Assembly (NCBI RefSeq): GCF_026914185.1
Contig: NC_070575.1
Coordinates: forward strand, 1,860,001-1,924,000
Length of the DNA stretch: 64,000 bases
Direction of reading: 5' to 3'
DNA from: Puccinia triticina
Taxonomy: Eukaryota > Basidiomycota > Pucciniomycetes > Pucciniales > Pucciniaceae
The first letter of the stretch is position 1. The number at the start of each line of letters is the position of its first letter. A program made the translations under genes and the position numbers. The notes under the pieces were generated by a model. That model was not told where the DNA came from and did no database searches. It was given only the letters and a program-made list of their open reading frames with translations. Shown in pieces: positions 54,600-64,000 of this stretch.

Positions 54600-56600
54600 G
54601 GGGGAGAATAGAGCTTGGAAGGGAAATGGATAGCAACACTAGTACTAATGTAAGCTATGCAAGGGTGCTGATGAGGCTGCCTTCCTGACTAATGCTGAGG
54701 GGATGAGAGTAACACTAAGAAAAAGAAGAAGAAAAGGTGTGGCTGATTTCTGCTTGATCTTAGGAGCTAGTACTATGAGCTTTAACTACTGACTACTGAG
54801 GGTAAGAGAGTTGGAGGAGTGATGAGAGTGGGGAATGCAATGGCAAGGTTTAATGGCAAGGGGTTGATGAGAATGGGCACTTATAATTTCTGTATCTAAA
54901 ATTATCTATCAATTCTGCATGAGGTACAAGTGAGGGGGGAAAGACAGTTCTTATATGAAGGAAGGATGAGCACAGACAATGAGGAGTTCTGGCTATGAGA
55001 ATGAAGGTTGTACAAATGAGGAAATGTGATGTGAACATAGTAACAGTATGTAATGATGAGCAATGCTGAAAGGGGAATGCTAGTTATGGGAATAAAAGAA
55101 TGTACTAATGGGGAAGAGTGATGAGAACATAGTAACTACTTGTAATGATGAGCACTACTGAAAGAGGTAAGCACAGATCCAATGATGTAAGGTGTACAAT
55201 AGGCATAGTACATAATAAGAAATGTATGTAAAGAGTTTAGTATGTGAGAATAAATATGTAAAAGGAATTTACTGTAATGATTCAAGTAGGTTACTAATGA
55301 AATGAGTATTGTAACTAATGAAGAATGTAGGTTGTCTGTAAGTCTTATATCCTTTATAACTACTGAACCATTGAAGATAAGGGGGTACTATGTATGAGTG
55401 ACTATAGGTAAAATTTGGCGTAGAATCTGAATATGCAATAATAATGAAGTATTTGTGAAGGGTTATGGGGGAAATGGGAAATGTAATGATGAATGTATGT
55501 AAAGAAAAGCAATAAAATACTACTTATGGTTTGGAATGGAGCACCACATCCTCCCCCAACTTATTGTCTGTCCCCAGGCAATGCACCAAAGAGAAGAGTG
55601 ATCCAGAAAGAGTTGAAGAATGTTGAGTCCAAGAGTCCAAAGTTCCAAAGTCCAGTGTTCTTCCTCCAAAAGGTGAAATCCAAAGTCCTGAGTAGTAATC
55701 CAAATCCAAAGTCCAGTGTCCAAAGCCAATAGAATCCAAGTATAAGCCAAGTCCAGTATATCTGAGTCCAAGGTATCCAAGTCCAATCCAAAGTCCAATA
55801 GTCCTATGTATCCAGAGTATCCATAGTCCAGTATCCAATCCAAAGAGTCCAGTATCCAAAAGAGGGTCCAATTATCAATGAGGGGTGAATGTTTAAGAAG
55901 ATCTAACTCTGCTGAAGGCAATATCCTTGAGACAGACACATATTAGACTAATTTCCACTCTGAAGAATACAATAATTTTCCTGCCTAACTGAGGCCAATG
56001 GAAGAATGCAATGATTGATGATGAATAATGGGGTTGATAATTGTAGTTTCTGAAGGTTGTGAATGATTTGGGGTTGAATGGCTGAATTTCTGAGTATCTG
56101 AGTATATAATGTAGAGTTCTGTGAAGAGAATTTGAAGTCCAGGGAGGCTGATAAGCTGTCCAAAGAATATTCTTGCTCAAGTTGGGTGGCTTCTGAGCTG
56201 CAATGTGTTGGAAGAAATTGATTATAATGGTGAATGAATGAAAGGTTGGTTTGTTGGCTGAAGAATACCTAGAATACAGGGTGAAGATGATGATGGAGGA
56301 ATGATTGATGTTCAGGAATTAATGAATGATGATTTTCCAGAAAGAATGATTTAGGATGATGATGATGATGGAGAAATTGAATGAATGACTGGATTATTGG
56401 ATTTCTTCATGGAGGAGTCAATTGAGTTGGGGTTCAAAATGAATGATTGATGGCAGGGAATAATGATGGGTGCTTAGATTCCTTTCATGGAGGAGTGAAT
56501 TATTGATGGATGAATGAATGATTATTTTCCCGAAAGAAGGATTTAGGATGATGATGATGATGGAGGAATTGAATGAATGACTGGATTATTGGATTTCTTC
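54600..56600. repeat. Simple-sequence-rich block
   Basis: 54,640-55,500 is purine-rich with recurring GTAATGATGAG(C)A(A/C)TA(C/G)TGAAAG and ATGGGAAA words. 55,620-55,870 is a degenerate (A)TCCAAGTCCAGTA repeat. 56,230-56,600 contains GATGATGATGATGATGG inside a ~190-bp duplicated segment (56,330-56,410 and 56,521-56,600). It may be LTR or untranslated DNA of the neighbouring retroelement, but no paired copy is in the window. Confidence 0.5.
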
Positions 56601-57597
56601 ATTTTGTCCAGACGGGGAATGGAACATGTGTTCATTGTGTGTAATGTCGAAAGAGGGGTCCTGTTGTCTGAGCGGGGGCTCCAAGCGGGAAACGCGCGTG
56701 CGGAACGTCAACAAAAAGAAAAGGAATTGGTCGACCCGTATCTTCGGAACGGCTCAATGAATTTTCTTGAAACCAAGCTCATTCGAAAGAGCCGATTCTC
56801 CAGATCAAAATGGTATATACTGATTATTTTTAAGGGTTGATTTTCGGTTGTGTAGGGCCGATTAAAGATCCAAGCGAAATCCGCGGGCGCGCATAGTAGT
56901 AACACCGCGTAAATATAAGGTAATATGTTTTCGGTATAACTTGGATTTCCGTCGATGAAAAGTTCTGATTCCGGGCTCATTCGAAAGGCAAGAAGGAGGA
57001 GATGAATTTACAATCGAGCAATATTAGAGATTAATTCGGCCGATGGGCCGCCGTGGACGCTAAATGAAAGCCGTAAATGAGGCCGCGTAAATCCTAAAAA
57101 AACTTCGAGCGCTTATAATTCCAAAACCGCTCGATAGAATCGGCTAAAACCAAATTCAGATGAAAGACAGGATCGGAAAGGTGAAACTGGAAAGGTGTAA
57201 TATGTATTTTGAGGTCGGCCGAATCGTTATTGAAACACTCCAAAGTTTCATTACAATTTCCGCGGTTTCCACCGCAAAGAAGTTGAAATCCAAGGGCTAC
57301 ATAATGAAATAAACCAAAGGTACCGCAGAGGGACTGCCCAAATGAACTCCTGCGTCTGAAAAGGGTGTTTAGATGAAATGATCGCGGTATTTACGCGCCA
57401 GGAGATATCGGAAAAGGGTAGATTAAACTGGGTCGAACACCAGAGTCAAAAATTAAAAGAATGAAAGAGAATCCGCGCCAAATGTCTTCGAAAGGTGAAG
57501 GCGTCCATGACGTCATAAAATGAAGAAGAATGAGTATCTATAAGGCCCCAGGTCGTCGGCCAACGGAAAAGTTCCGTTATCGCATTTGATATCCGTA
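56600..57597. other. Upstream region of the 57.6-kb gene
   Basis: Composition shifts to CpG-containing, balanced sequence. No ORF with support; likely the promoter or 5' region of the gene at 57,598. Confidence 0.35.
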
Positions 57598-58493
57598 ATG
57601 TTTGCCTCCAGCGCCACTTCCACGCCCTCATCGCCAAAAGGTATCATTGAAAACTCAATAGATTCTTCGTCCAATACGTCCATATCATCTTCGCAGCTTG
57701 ACGAAGAGGCCGTCATTAGACCTTCCTACGAAATACCCTTTTCTATTTGCAGAGCGCACTCGTTCGTTGACAACATTCACGCGTACAACGCCGGTATGAG
57801 AGATTCTTTTAAACCTGAAGAAGTCGATGCCTTGCGCCACTATATCCAACAAGGACTCCTTGCCTTCGCTCGTGAGGACCTCGACAACCCGGTTGCCGCA
57901 CAAAACGCACACCTTAAATTGTATAGCCGGTTCCACGACGCTTTTACACATGTATGTCGAATGGATTCCGTATGTATATGAATAAGAATTTGAAAAGAAA
58001 GAAGATTGATTATAATACTGATATTTTTCCCTGTTTCTATCTTGATTTTTAGATGGATACTCATTCCATAATAGATGCCATGATAGAGGAAACTGAGGAG
58101 AGGAATGCCCTGGAATTATTAAGGATGAGGGACCAAGTGGAAGAGGAGGAAGATGGTTGGAGAGTAGAAGCAGAAATGGAGAGGATAAGAGCTGAGGGTA
58201 AGTTCTAATATATTCTATTTTTTTTTATTTTTTTTATTCTTTATTGAAGACTTTTACTAATGTTATGCTTTAATTTTCTTTTTATGTCTTTTGATTTTTA
58301 TTATTTTATTTTTTTTAGATAAGGAGAAGGGAAAAGAGAAGGAGAAGGAGAAGGAGGAAAGTGAAATGGAAGAGGGTGATGTAGTGATAAAAGAAGAAGA
58401 GGTGAGCTTTTGATTTTATAATTAGTTATTTTATTTGAGAGTGTTTGAAAATGATTTTTATTGATTTTATTTCTGATTTGTTTATAGATTTGA
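57598..58493 (+). CDS. Unknown small protein with charged tail (195 aa, four exons)
   Basis: Exons 57,598-57,951, 58,053-58,197, 58,319-58,401 and 58,488-58,493 join in frame (donors GTATGT, GTAAGT, GTGAGC; acceptors TTTTTAG, TTTTTAG, TTTATAG). The first exon is Ser-rich, then compactly folded-looking (ICRAHSFVDNIHAYNAGMRD, LARHY-like DALRHYIQQGLLAFARE). The rest is highly charged coiled coil (EETEERNALELLRMRDQVEE, then KE repeats). No domain recognised. It is tail-to-tail with the gypsy pol gene whose stop is 88 bp away, so it might be an antisense accessory gene of that element or an ordinary host gene next to it. The fourth exon adds only Ile and the stop; an alternative acceptor further on would run into retroelement sequence. 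Confidence 0.5.
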
Positions 58494-58580
58494 TTTTATT
58501 TTGTTTTTATGTTATTGTGTAAGAAGATGAGAAAGAGAAAAGAGAAGAGAAATGAATTGATTATTCATTATTTATTGTTT

Positions 58581-61500
58581 TCACCTGGAGTGGTATTCCT
58601 TGACATGAGTTGCAGCAAACCTTCTGGCCAATTCTGTGCCATCCAATTCTTCCAAGATGTAAGATCCTCCTGGGTTTTGAGCTTTGATTCTGTAAGGACC
58701 ATTCCATTTATTTTCAAAGAGCTTGCCAAATTGAGAGTCCAGAGATTTGTTATACACTACTACTAATTGACCTTTCTTTAGTGGCTGCCTTGATGTTTTC
58801 TTTTTGTTCCAATAATCCACAGAGTTTTTCCTGGAATCCATGAGCTGCTGGTGTGCTTGCTGCAAGATGGTATCCCTGTTTTCAAGCTGCTGAGTCCTAG
58901 CCAATAAAAGATCCTGAGTTGATTCTACCTTTGACCAATCCACTCCAAAGAAGGTTTCCAATTCTAAATCAATGGGTAAGATGGGGGGCTGTCCAAGAAC
59001 TAGCTCATAAGGTGAGTAACCAGTTGATCTCTTGGTGGAAATTCTGTCTGCAAATAAAACTAAAGGTAAATAATTCCTCCACTTCTTGCCTTCTTTTCCA
59101 CAGAGCTTGACCAAGGTATCCTTAATTGCCTGATGTCCTCTTTCTACCATACCATTTGCTTCAGGATAATAAGGGGTGGTGACTTTGATTTTGATTCCAG
59201 ATTCCAGAAGGGATTTTTGAAATTGTTGTCCAAATTCAGAGCCTCCATCCACTGTGACTGACCAAGGGGCTCCATATCTGTAGATCCAGTTGTCCAAGAA
59301 CCACTGAGAGATTTTCTTTGCCTGAATCTTTTCTAGTCCAACTGCCTCTACCCATCCAGAAAGGTCATCTCTTGCAATTACCAGGTACTTCCATTTGCCA
59401 GCTTTGATGTGAACTGTATCCAAACTGACTCTTCCAAAGATGGTTGCTGCTCCTGTAGGTTTCTTGGGTTCCATTGGCAATTTTGAACTCCTCTTCTGGC
59501 AAGCTTCACAAGACTGGACCCACTTGGTAACACCTCTCTTGAGACCTGGCCACCAAAATCTGAGTTTAATTCTTCTGTAGGTTTCAGCAATACCTCTGTG
59601 GCCTAAGGATTCATGAAGGGAATTGAGGATGGATTTCTGAGCTGAAGGAGAGGTGACTACTATCTGGGAGAATGGTTTGTTGATCCTGTGCAAGACTCCA
59701 TTGGAAAGGAAAAAGTTGGCTGATTTGTGCAAAATTTGCTTGAATTCCAGGCTGCTGCATCCTGGAGGTTTGTTCATGGTTGAAAGGTATTCCTGGAGAT
59801 GCTTCCAAATTCCTTGCTGCAAGTTACTTACCCCCTCCCCCAACTGAGCTGATGTCCCCAGAAGCAGGCCAAAAGAAGAATGTTTAGTTCCAAATCCAGG
59901 GTGAGGTTTGATCCAGGTTTCATCTTCATCAAAGCTAGGACAATCATCTTCATCAGAATCAGGGGGTCTTCTTGAAAGTCCATCAGGTAAGGTGAAAGTT
60001 TTTCCAGGAGTGTGAACAAGGTCATAGGAGAATAACTGAATAAATCCAATCCATCTGTTCATAGGGGCATTGGGAAGTGAAGGGTTGTTGATCATTCCAA
60101 TAAGGCACTGGGCATCCACTCTGAGTTGAAAATGTTGACCCCACAGTTTGGTTTGAAGTTTCTTGAGGATCTTGGCAACACCACAGAGTTCTAATTTGGA
60201 TTGTGAGTACTTTGATTCCCTGGGTGAAAAGACTACTGACTCATATAACACAGGCCTATCCAATCCATCAGAATCCTGTTGAGTAAGAACAGCACCTGCA
60301 GCAATAACACTGGAGTCCACTGAGAGTTTGATTAAGCCAGCATCAGGTCCATAGTCCAATTTCTTTAGGGTGATATCAGTTCCAACAATCCTTTTAAGGT
60401 CCTCAAAGGCATCCTGGCAATCTTCAGTCCAATCCCAAGAGGAGTCCTTCCTGGTGAGTCTTCTGAGTGGAGCAGTAATGGTTGAGTAATTTTTAATGAA
60501 CATTCTAACATATACACAGATACCTAGGAATCCTCTGACATCTGAAGGAGTGGTGGGAGTTGGCCAGGTTTCAATTTTGTTGAGCTTCTTGATGGATATC
60601 CTTCTGCCTTCCTTACAAACCACATGGCCAACCAGATCCAGAGCAGGTACACAGCAAGCAAATTTCTTCCCAGAGATGGTGAGTCCAGCTTCTTCAATCC
60701 TGAAAAGAATCCTTTCCAGAGTAATGGCATATTCATAGATAAATCTTCTGATCTGGGGGTTGTCCTTTAGAGTTTCTTCATTGTAGTCAGAGGTTGGTCC
60801 CTTTATACCTCCATCATCCACAAAGATTCCCATATGTTGAGGTAATTCATCCTGGAGTATCCACATCATTTGGGCCTGGTAAACTGCAACTGAATTGGTG
60901 GCTCCTTGGGGTAATCTGGTAAGTTGAAATCTTCCAAGGGGTGTTTCAAAGGTGGTCAAAGGTCTGGATTCTGGAGCTAATTCTCTTTCATCATATCCTC
61001 CCATAATATCACCTAGTCCATAGCAAGCCCTTCCAGTGAATGATTCAATGAGTTCCTCTGTCTTTGGTGGTAGTCCAGCGTCCTTAATGGTGACTTTGTT
61101 GAGTTTCTGAAGGTCATTTACAATTCTGAGCTTACCATCCTGCTTCTTTACACAAAATATAGGGCTGGAATAACTGGAAAAGGATTGTTCATAGAGGCCA
61201 GTGCTGAGTCTTTCTCTTACCAATTCTATAACCTGGTCTTTGATGGGTGCAGGGATTGGAATTGGTTTCTGTTGCCAAGGTTCATGGGGAATGACTGGAA
61301 TGATATAAGGCTGTCCATAGGTGTGTTTAAGAAGGCCTCTTTCTGTTTCTACAAAAGTCAAAGCACCTTGTCTAATCACAATTACCCATACCAGCAGGAG
61401 ATATTCTTGAGGAGAAAGCCATCCAGGAGGTCCAAAATTGATGAGGTCCAGCCTTTCTTGAGTAATCTTGGAGGTAGGAGTGAATGGTGGAGGAAAAGGG

Positions 61501-61712
61501 CTTAAAGGAGTGAGTTAAGGATCTCTTGAGAGTGGTGGCCTTGATAATGGGGGATTGAGAGATAATGGCATTGGTTGGTTTACTGGTTTTATTTTTTTTA
61601 GAGTTGACTTATACTTTGCTGAATGAGTGACTACAGTTTGTTGCTTTTGGTTGTTTTCCAGGGTTGCAGTTGTAAGGGAAGGGAACTGAAAACCTGGTCT
61701 CAATCTAAAAAA
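58581..61712 (-). pseudogene. Ty3/gypsy element 2 Pol
   Basis: Read by a -1 shift from gag. After a proline-rich stretch come RT (YSSPIFCVKKQDGKLRIVND, RLPQGATNSVAVYQAQM, IFVDDGGIKG with the catalytic DD intact), RNase H (LSVDSSVIAAGAVL...), an H2C2 finger (HESLGHRGI...CEACQKR), the integrase core with all three acids (SLDTVHIKAG, TVDGGSEFGQQF, NGMVERGHQAIKD) and a C-terminal WNGPYRIKAQNPGG module ending at 58,581. One in-frame TAA at 61,515-61,517 (CCT TAA CTC), upstream of RT, is the only break seen; CAA to TAA would explain it. Otherwise about 1040 codons are open. Pol performs reverse transcription and integration inside the capsid. Confidence 0.92.
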
Positions 61713-63019
61713 TTTACCAGTCCAGAATTGGAAGGTATGCTGGTTTCCCACTTCTGATTACTGGGGAGTATGATTGGAACCAAAAAAGTCTGACCAGCTG
61801 AATCCATGATTGAAAGTGCTTCTCCTCTGGCTCCATTGTAGTTGATGTTAGCTGAGACATCCATCAAGAAAGGCTTTCCAATAATCATCTGAACTGGTCC
61901 TTTGGCTACCCAGAAATGAACTGTCCTGACTACTTTCCCAATGGTTACCTCCACATCTTCAGCAATTCCAGGTATATCAGTAAGGTGACCTCCAATTCCT
62001 TTGAGCTTCATAGATTTAGCAGTGAGTACTAATCCAAGTTTATGTGCAAGAGTTTCAGGAATAATGTTGACCATAGAGCTAGTATCCAAGAGTGCTTGAT
62101 GTTTCTCTCCTCCAATAGTGATGGTGATGTATCCAAGGGGGCAGGAGTAGTGAGTAGTGGGTTGCTCCTGTGCTGGTTCTTCTCCATCCTCCATGTCTGT
62201 GAAGTTTGCTGATTTGACACCATCCAATGGGACCCTTCTGTTGGTTATCTTCTTCCTGATACAGTCAGTAACTCCTGGTGATATAGCAAAGATTTCTCCA
62301 AAGGCCAACTCCATCTTTCCTGCAGTCAACATCCTACTAGCCACTTCCTCCTCAATTCCTGGGTACTCCTTGGCCAAAGTCTTTTCCAAATAGGTCTTCT
62401 TAACTGGTTTGTCCTTAGGTGCAGTGGTTGAATCCTTGTCCTTATCCTGGAATCTGACTTGAGGGGAGCCTTTTGAAGTAGGGGATTTGGAAGCACTAGG
62501 AGTAGGGGGCTGTGTCATGTGAAGTAATTCCTCTGTATCCATGTCCATTAGGTCCTGTTTCTCCTTCCTGATCCTTTTGTCTGACTTGGCTGGTTCCTCC
62601 TCATCCTGATCCTTAGAGTTGTTTCTGGTCCTCTTTCCAAGGTCTGCTTCATAACTGTGGGTTTGATAATAGGCTGGGTCCTCCTCTAGTTGGCCAAAAG
62701 AAGATGTGAGCTTAGTTTTAGAGTACTCTTCCACTGGGGTTCTGATTGGTCTGCTTGGAATCCAGGGAATAACTGATTTGTCTGGAAGTCTGTAATCTCT
62801 GCCATCCTTGATAACAGCACCACTAGACATGTCCTGGGCAAGTTGAGAGCAGCTGTTGGTTCCATGGGTTTCCTTATGACAATAATAGCATTTGAATGGC
62901 CAGGTCCTAGCAGGTTTGTCCATGTGGGGAGGTAGTCCTTTGCCAGCAGTGAGGGATGCAAGTTGTTTGGTAAGGAGTTCCACTTGTTTGTCCAGAGAAA
63001 TAGAAGCAGTAGGAGCAGT
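61700..63019 (-). CDS. Ty3/gypsy element 2 Gag-NC and protease
   Basis: Continues the Gag frame after the TGA at 63,020. A CCHC knuckle CYYCHKETHGTNSC (C-X2-C-X4-H-X4-C) lies near the start. A charged linker follows, then a retropepsin-like domain (KHQALLDTSSMVNIIPETL ... MIIGKPFLMD). The active-site triplet reads DTS where D-S/T-G is normal; G-to-A change or a variant are both possible. The frame ends TTA GAT TGA at 61,700, four bases after the slippery heptamer. Confidence 0.85.
   Translation of the reverse strand, partial: TAPTASISLDKQVELLTKQLASLTAGKGLPPHMDKPARTWPFKCYYCHKETHGTNSCSQLAQDMSSGAVIKDGRDYRLPDKSVIPWIPSRPIRTPVEEYSKTKLTSSFGQLEEDPAYYQTHSYEADLGKRTRNNSKDQDEEEPAKSDKRIRKEKQDLMDMDTEELLHMTQPPTPSASKSPTSKGSPQVRFQDKDKDSTTAPKDKPVKKTYLEKTLAKEYPGIEEEVASRMLTAGKMELAFGEIFAISPGVTDCIRKKITNRRVPLDGVKSANFTDMEDGEEPAQEQPTTHYSCPLGYITITIGGEKHQALLDTSSMVNIIPETLAHKLGLVLTAKSMKLKGIGGHLTDIPGIAEDVEVTIGKVVRTVHFWVAKGPVQMIIGKPFLMDVSANINYNGARGEALSIMDSAGQTFLVPIILPSNQKWETSIPSNSGLVNFLD
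61706..61712 (-). promoter_or_regulatory. -1 ribosomal frameshift site, U UUU UUA
   Basis: In the gag frame the codons AAT TTT TTA give the heptamer T TTT TTA in the correct register. A -1 slip moves reading from LD-stop to the Pol frame (RLRPGFQF). The heptamer is a classic retroviral slip site. I did not find an obvious strong stem-loop by eye in the next 60 bases. Confidence 0.75.
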
Positions 63020-64000
63020 TCACTGAGTAGCAGGTGTGGGTTTGAAGGTCCTAGGTGAGTTGTCCAAAGTGAATTTCTCTTCTGCCCTCCATTCAGTCCT
63101 TCTGTTGACCACTGATCTTGAGTAAACTTCCTGGTGAATGTAGGTAAGAAGAGTTTCAGTGTCTGGCAAGATATCACCTCCATCCTTTGAGGCTAGCATT
63201 TGATTGTCCCTCATCAAGCTCCTAGTAACTCTTTGATCCAGATCCTTGTGAAGAGTTTCTAAAAGAAGGTGTCTGAATTCCTCCAGGCTGGTACTGTACC
63301 CCATTCTTACCAAGTAGTGAGTGATGGTTTCAAACTTGTTTCTGAATGTGTTGAAGGTTTCCAAGGTGCTGATTCCTCCATCCTGGGCAGATTTGTAGAC
63401 TAGTTTCCTGAGATCCTCCCTGGTATATCTGACCAATGGCTGAGAAGTTCCAAACCTGGTGAGTAGCTGTTTCTTCAGGGTTTCCCAATCCAAGTTTTCA
63501 TGGCCTGACATGTCTTCCACTTCATCCTTAAGGTCCAACCCTTTGATAAAAGCAATGATTTGTCCAGCCAGTTCCTTAGAGTTAGCACCATCATCTCTTC
63601 CAGCACTTTCATACCTTCTAATGAACTTCTCCACAGGCATGTTGGTTCCATCAAAGAAGAGCTCTTTGTCCATGGGTTTGATCTTTACTCCTCTGCTGAC
63701 AGGATCCTCATACCTAGGCATAGCTGGTTCCCTATTTAAAAAGTGAGTGTTGGACCTGGTAGAGTGTGTTGAGTCATCCCTTTGGCGCTGGAACCTGGGA
63801 AAGCGGGGTGGTGGTGCATTTGAATCTTCTGAATTTTCTGAAAGCTGATTGGTATCTCTATATCCTGTGTATCTAGGGATACTGGAAGTCTGAGGTCCAG
63901 GTGGAGGTCTGTAAGAACTGGAGTTGACTTGTGGAGTAGAAGAACCCTGGGGATCTGGAGCATTGGAAGAAGGTTGATAACCTGGACCATTGGGAGGAAC
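63020..64000 (-). CDS. Ty3/gypsy element 2 Gag, N-terminal part (runs off edge)
   Basis: The frame is open to the right edge, beyond the first Met at 63,721. Proline/serine-rich leader sequence (TSSIPRYTGYRDTNQ) precedes a capsid-like domain (ELFFDGTNMPVEKFIRRYES, LDWETLKKQLLTRFG, FNTFRNKFETITHYLVRMG). It ends at an in-frame TGA (63,020-63,022, CAG TGA ACT) between capsid and knuckle. The same frame continues afterwards, so this is a point nonsense change (possibly CGA to TGA) or a readthrough site. The 5' LTR lies outside the window. Confidence 0.85.
   Translation of the reverse strand, partial: VPPNGPGYQPSSNAPDPQGSSTPQVNSSSYRPPPGPQTSSIPRYTGYRDTNQLSENSEDSNAPPPRFPRFQRQRDDSTHSTRSNTHFLNREPAMPRYEDPVSRGVKIKPMDKELFFDGTNMPVEKFIRRYESAGRDDGANSKELAGQIIAFIKGLDLKDEVEDMSGHENLDWETLKKQLLTRFGTSQPLVRYTREDLRKLVYKSAQDGGISTLETFNTFRNKFETITHYLVRMGYSTSLEEFRHLLLETLHKDLDQRVTRSLMRDNQMLASKDGGDILPDTETLLTYIHQEVYSRSVVNRRTEWRAEEKFTLDNSPRTFKPTPATQ

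Overview
The window looks like a repeat-rich piece of a filamentous basidiomycete genome, most likely a rust fungus (Pucciniales). The reasons are compact genes with short introns (mostly 60-100 nt, GTAAGT/GTATGT donors, YAG acceptors), a LAS1 homologue, an alpha-type protein kinase relic, a chitin-deacetylase fragment, signal-peptide ORFs of effector type, and long stretches of Ty3/gypsy, hAT and MITE-like DNA. The assignment is inferred from gene style and families, not from a marker gene. All exon models below were made by hand and chosen because they keep frame.

Layout. 0.8-16.3 kb is the gene-bearing arm: a partial C-terminal exon (0.8-1.0 kb), an unknown two-exon gene (1.6-2.9 kb), LAS1 (4.1-5.7 kb), a small unknown minus-strand gene (9.8-10.3 kb), a coiled-coil protein (10.9-13.6 kb) and a chromodomain protein (14.2-16.3 kb). 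Between LAS1 and the coiled-coil gene lies an array of palindromic repeat units (6.6-7.3 kb). 18.2-22.3 kb is a nested pair of hAT transposons. The inner one (19,130-22,289) has matching terminal inverted repeats, an 8-bp target-site duplication (TSD) and an apparently intact three-exon transposase. 23.1-25.3 kb is a small LTR element (124-bp LTRs, 5-bp TSD) primed from the anticodon arm of initiator tRNA-Met and carrying an unrelated ORF. 26-29.2 kb holds three of four members of an odd element family: CAAC-type termini, 7-bp TSDs, and interiors built from reiterated self-complementary words. The fourth is at 45.7-46.2 kb.

29.2-36 kb has signal-peptide ORFs, one followed by a row of repeat-encoding mini-exons (30.4-31.5 kb), a tRNA-like sequence, and an alpha-kinase pseudogene split by a fold-back transposon in an intron. 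36-43.5 kb is a wrecked Ty3/gypsy landscape on the minus strand: a second palindromic satellite, a pol relic whose catalytic acids have become asparagines, a hAT-like element inserted in its reverse transcriptase (RT) domain, and a gag-only LTR element. 44.4-46.5 kb is a multi-exon gene relic interrupted by the fourth CAAC element. 46.5-54.5 kb is mostly unannotated, with a truncated chitin deacetylase, a signal-peptide ORF, a gene fragment and a 760-bp fold-back element. 54.5-57.5 kb is simple-sequence-rich. 57.6-58.5 kb is a small spliced gene on the plus strand, tail-to-tail with a second, better-preserved Ty3/gypsy element (58.6 kb to the right edge, minus strand). That element has a U UUU UUA minus-1 frameshift site between gag-protease and pol.

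Host genes probably act independently (ITS2 rRNA processing for LAS1, chromatin reading for the chromodomain protein). The rest is dominated by transposable elements. The most promising undescribed material is the CAAC family, the palindromic-unit satellites found inside or beside transposons, and the mini-exon secreted-protein locus.
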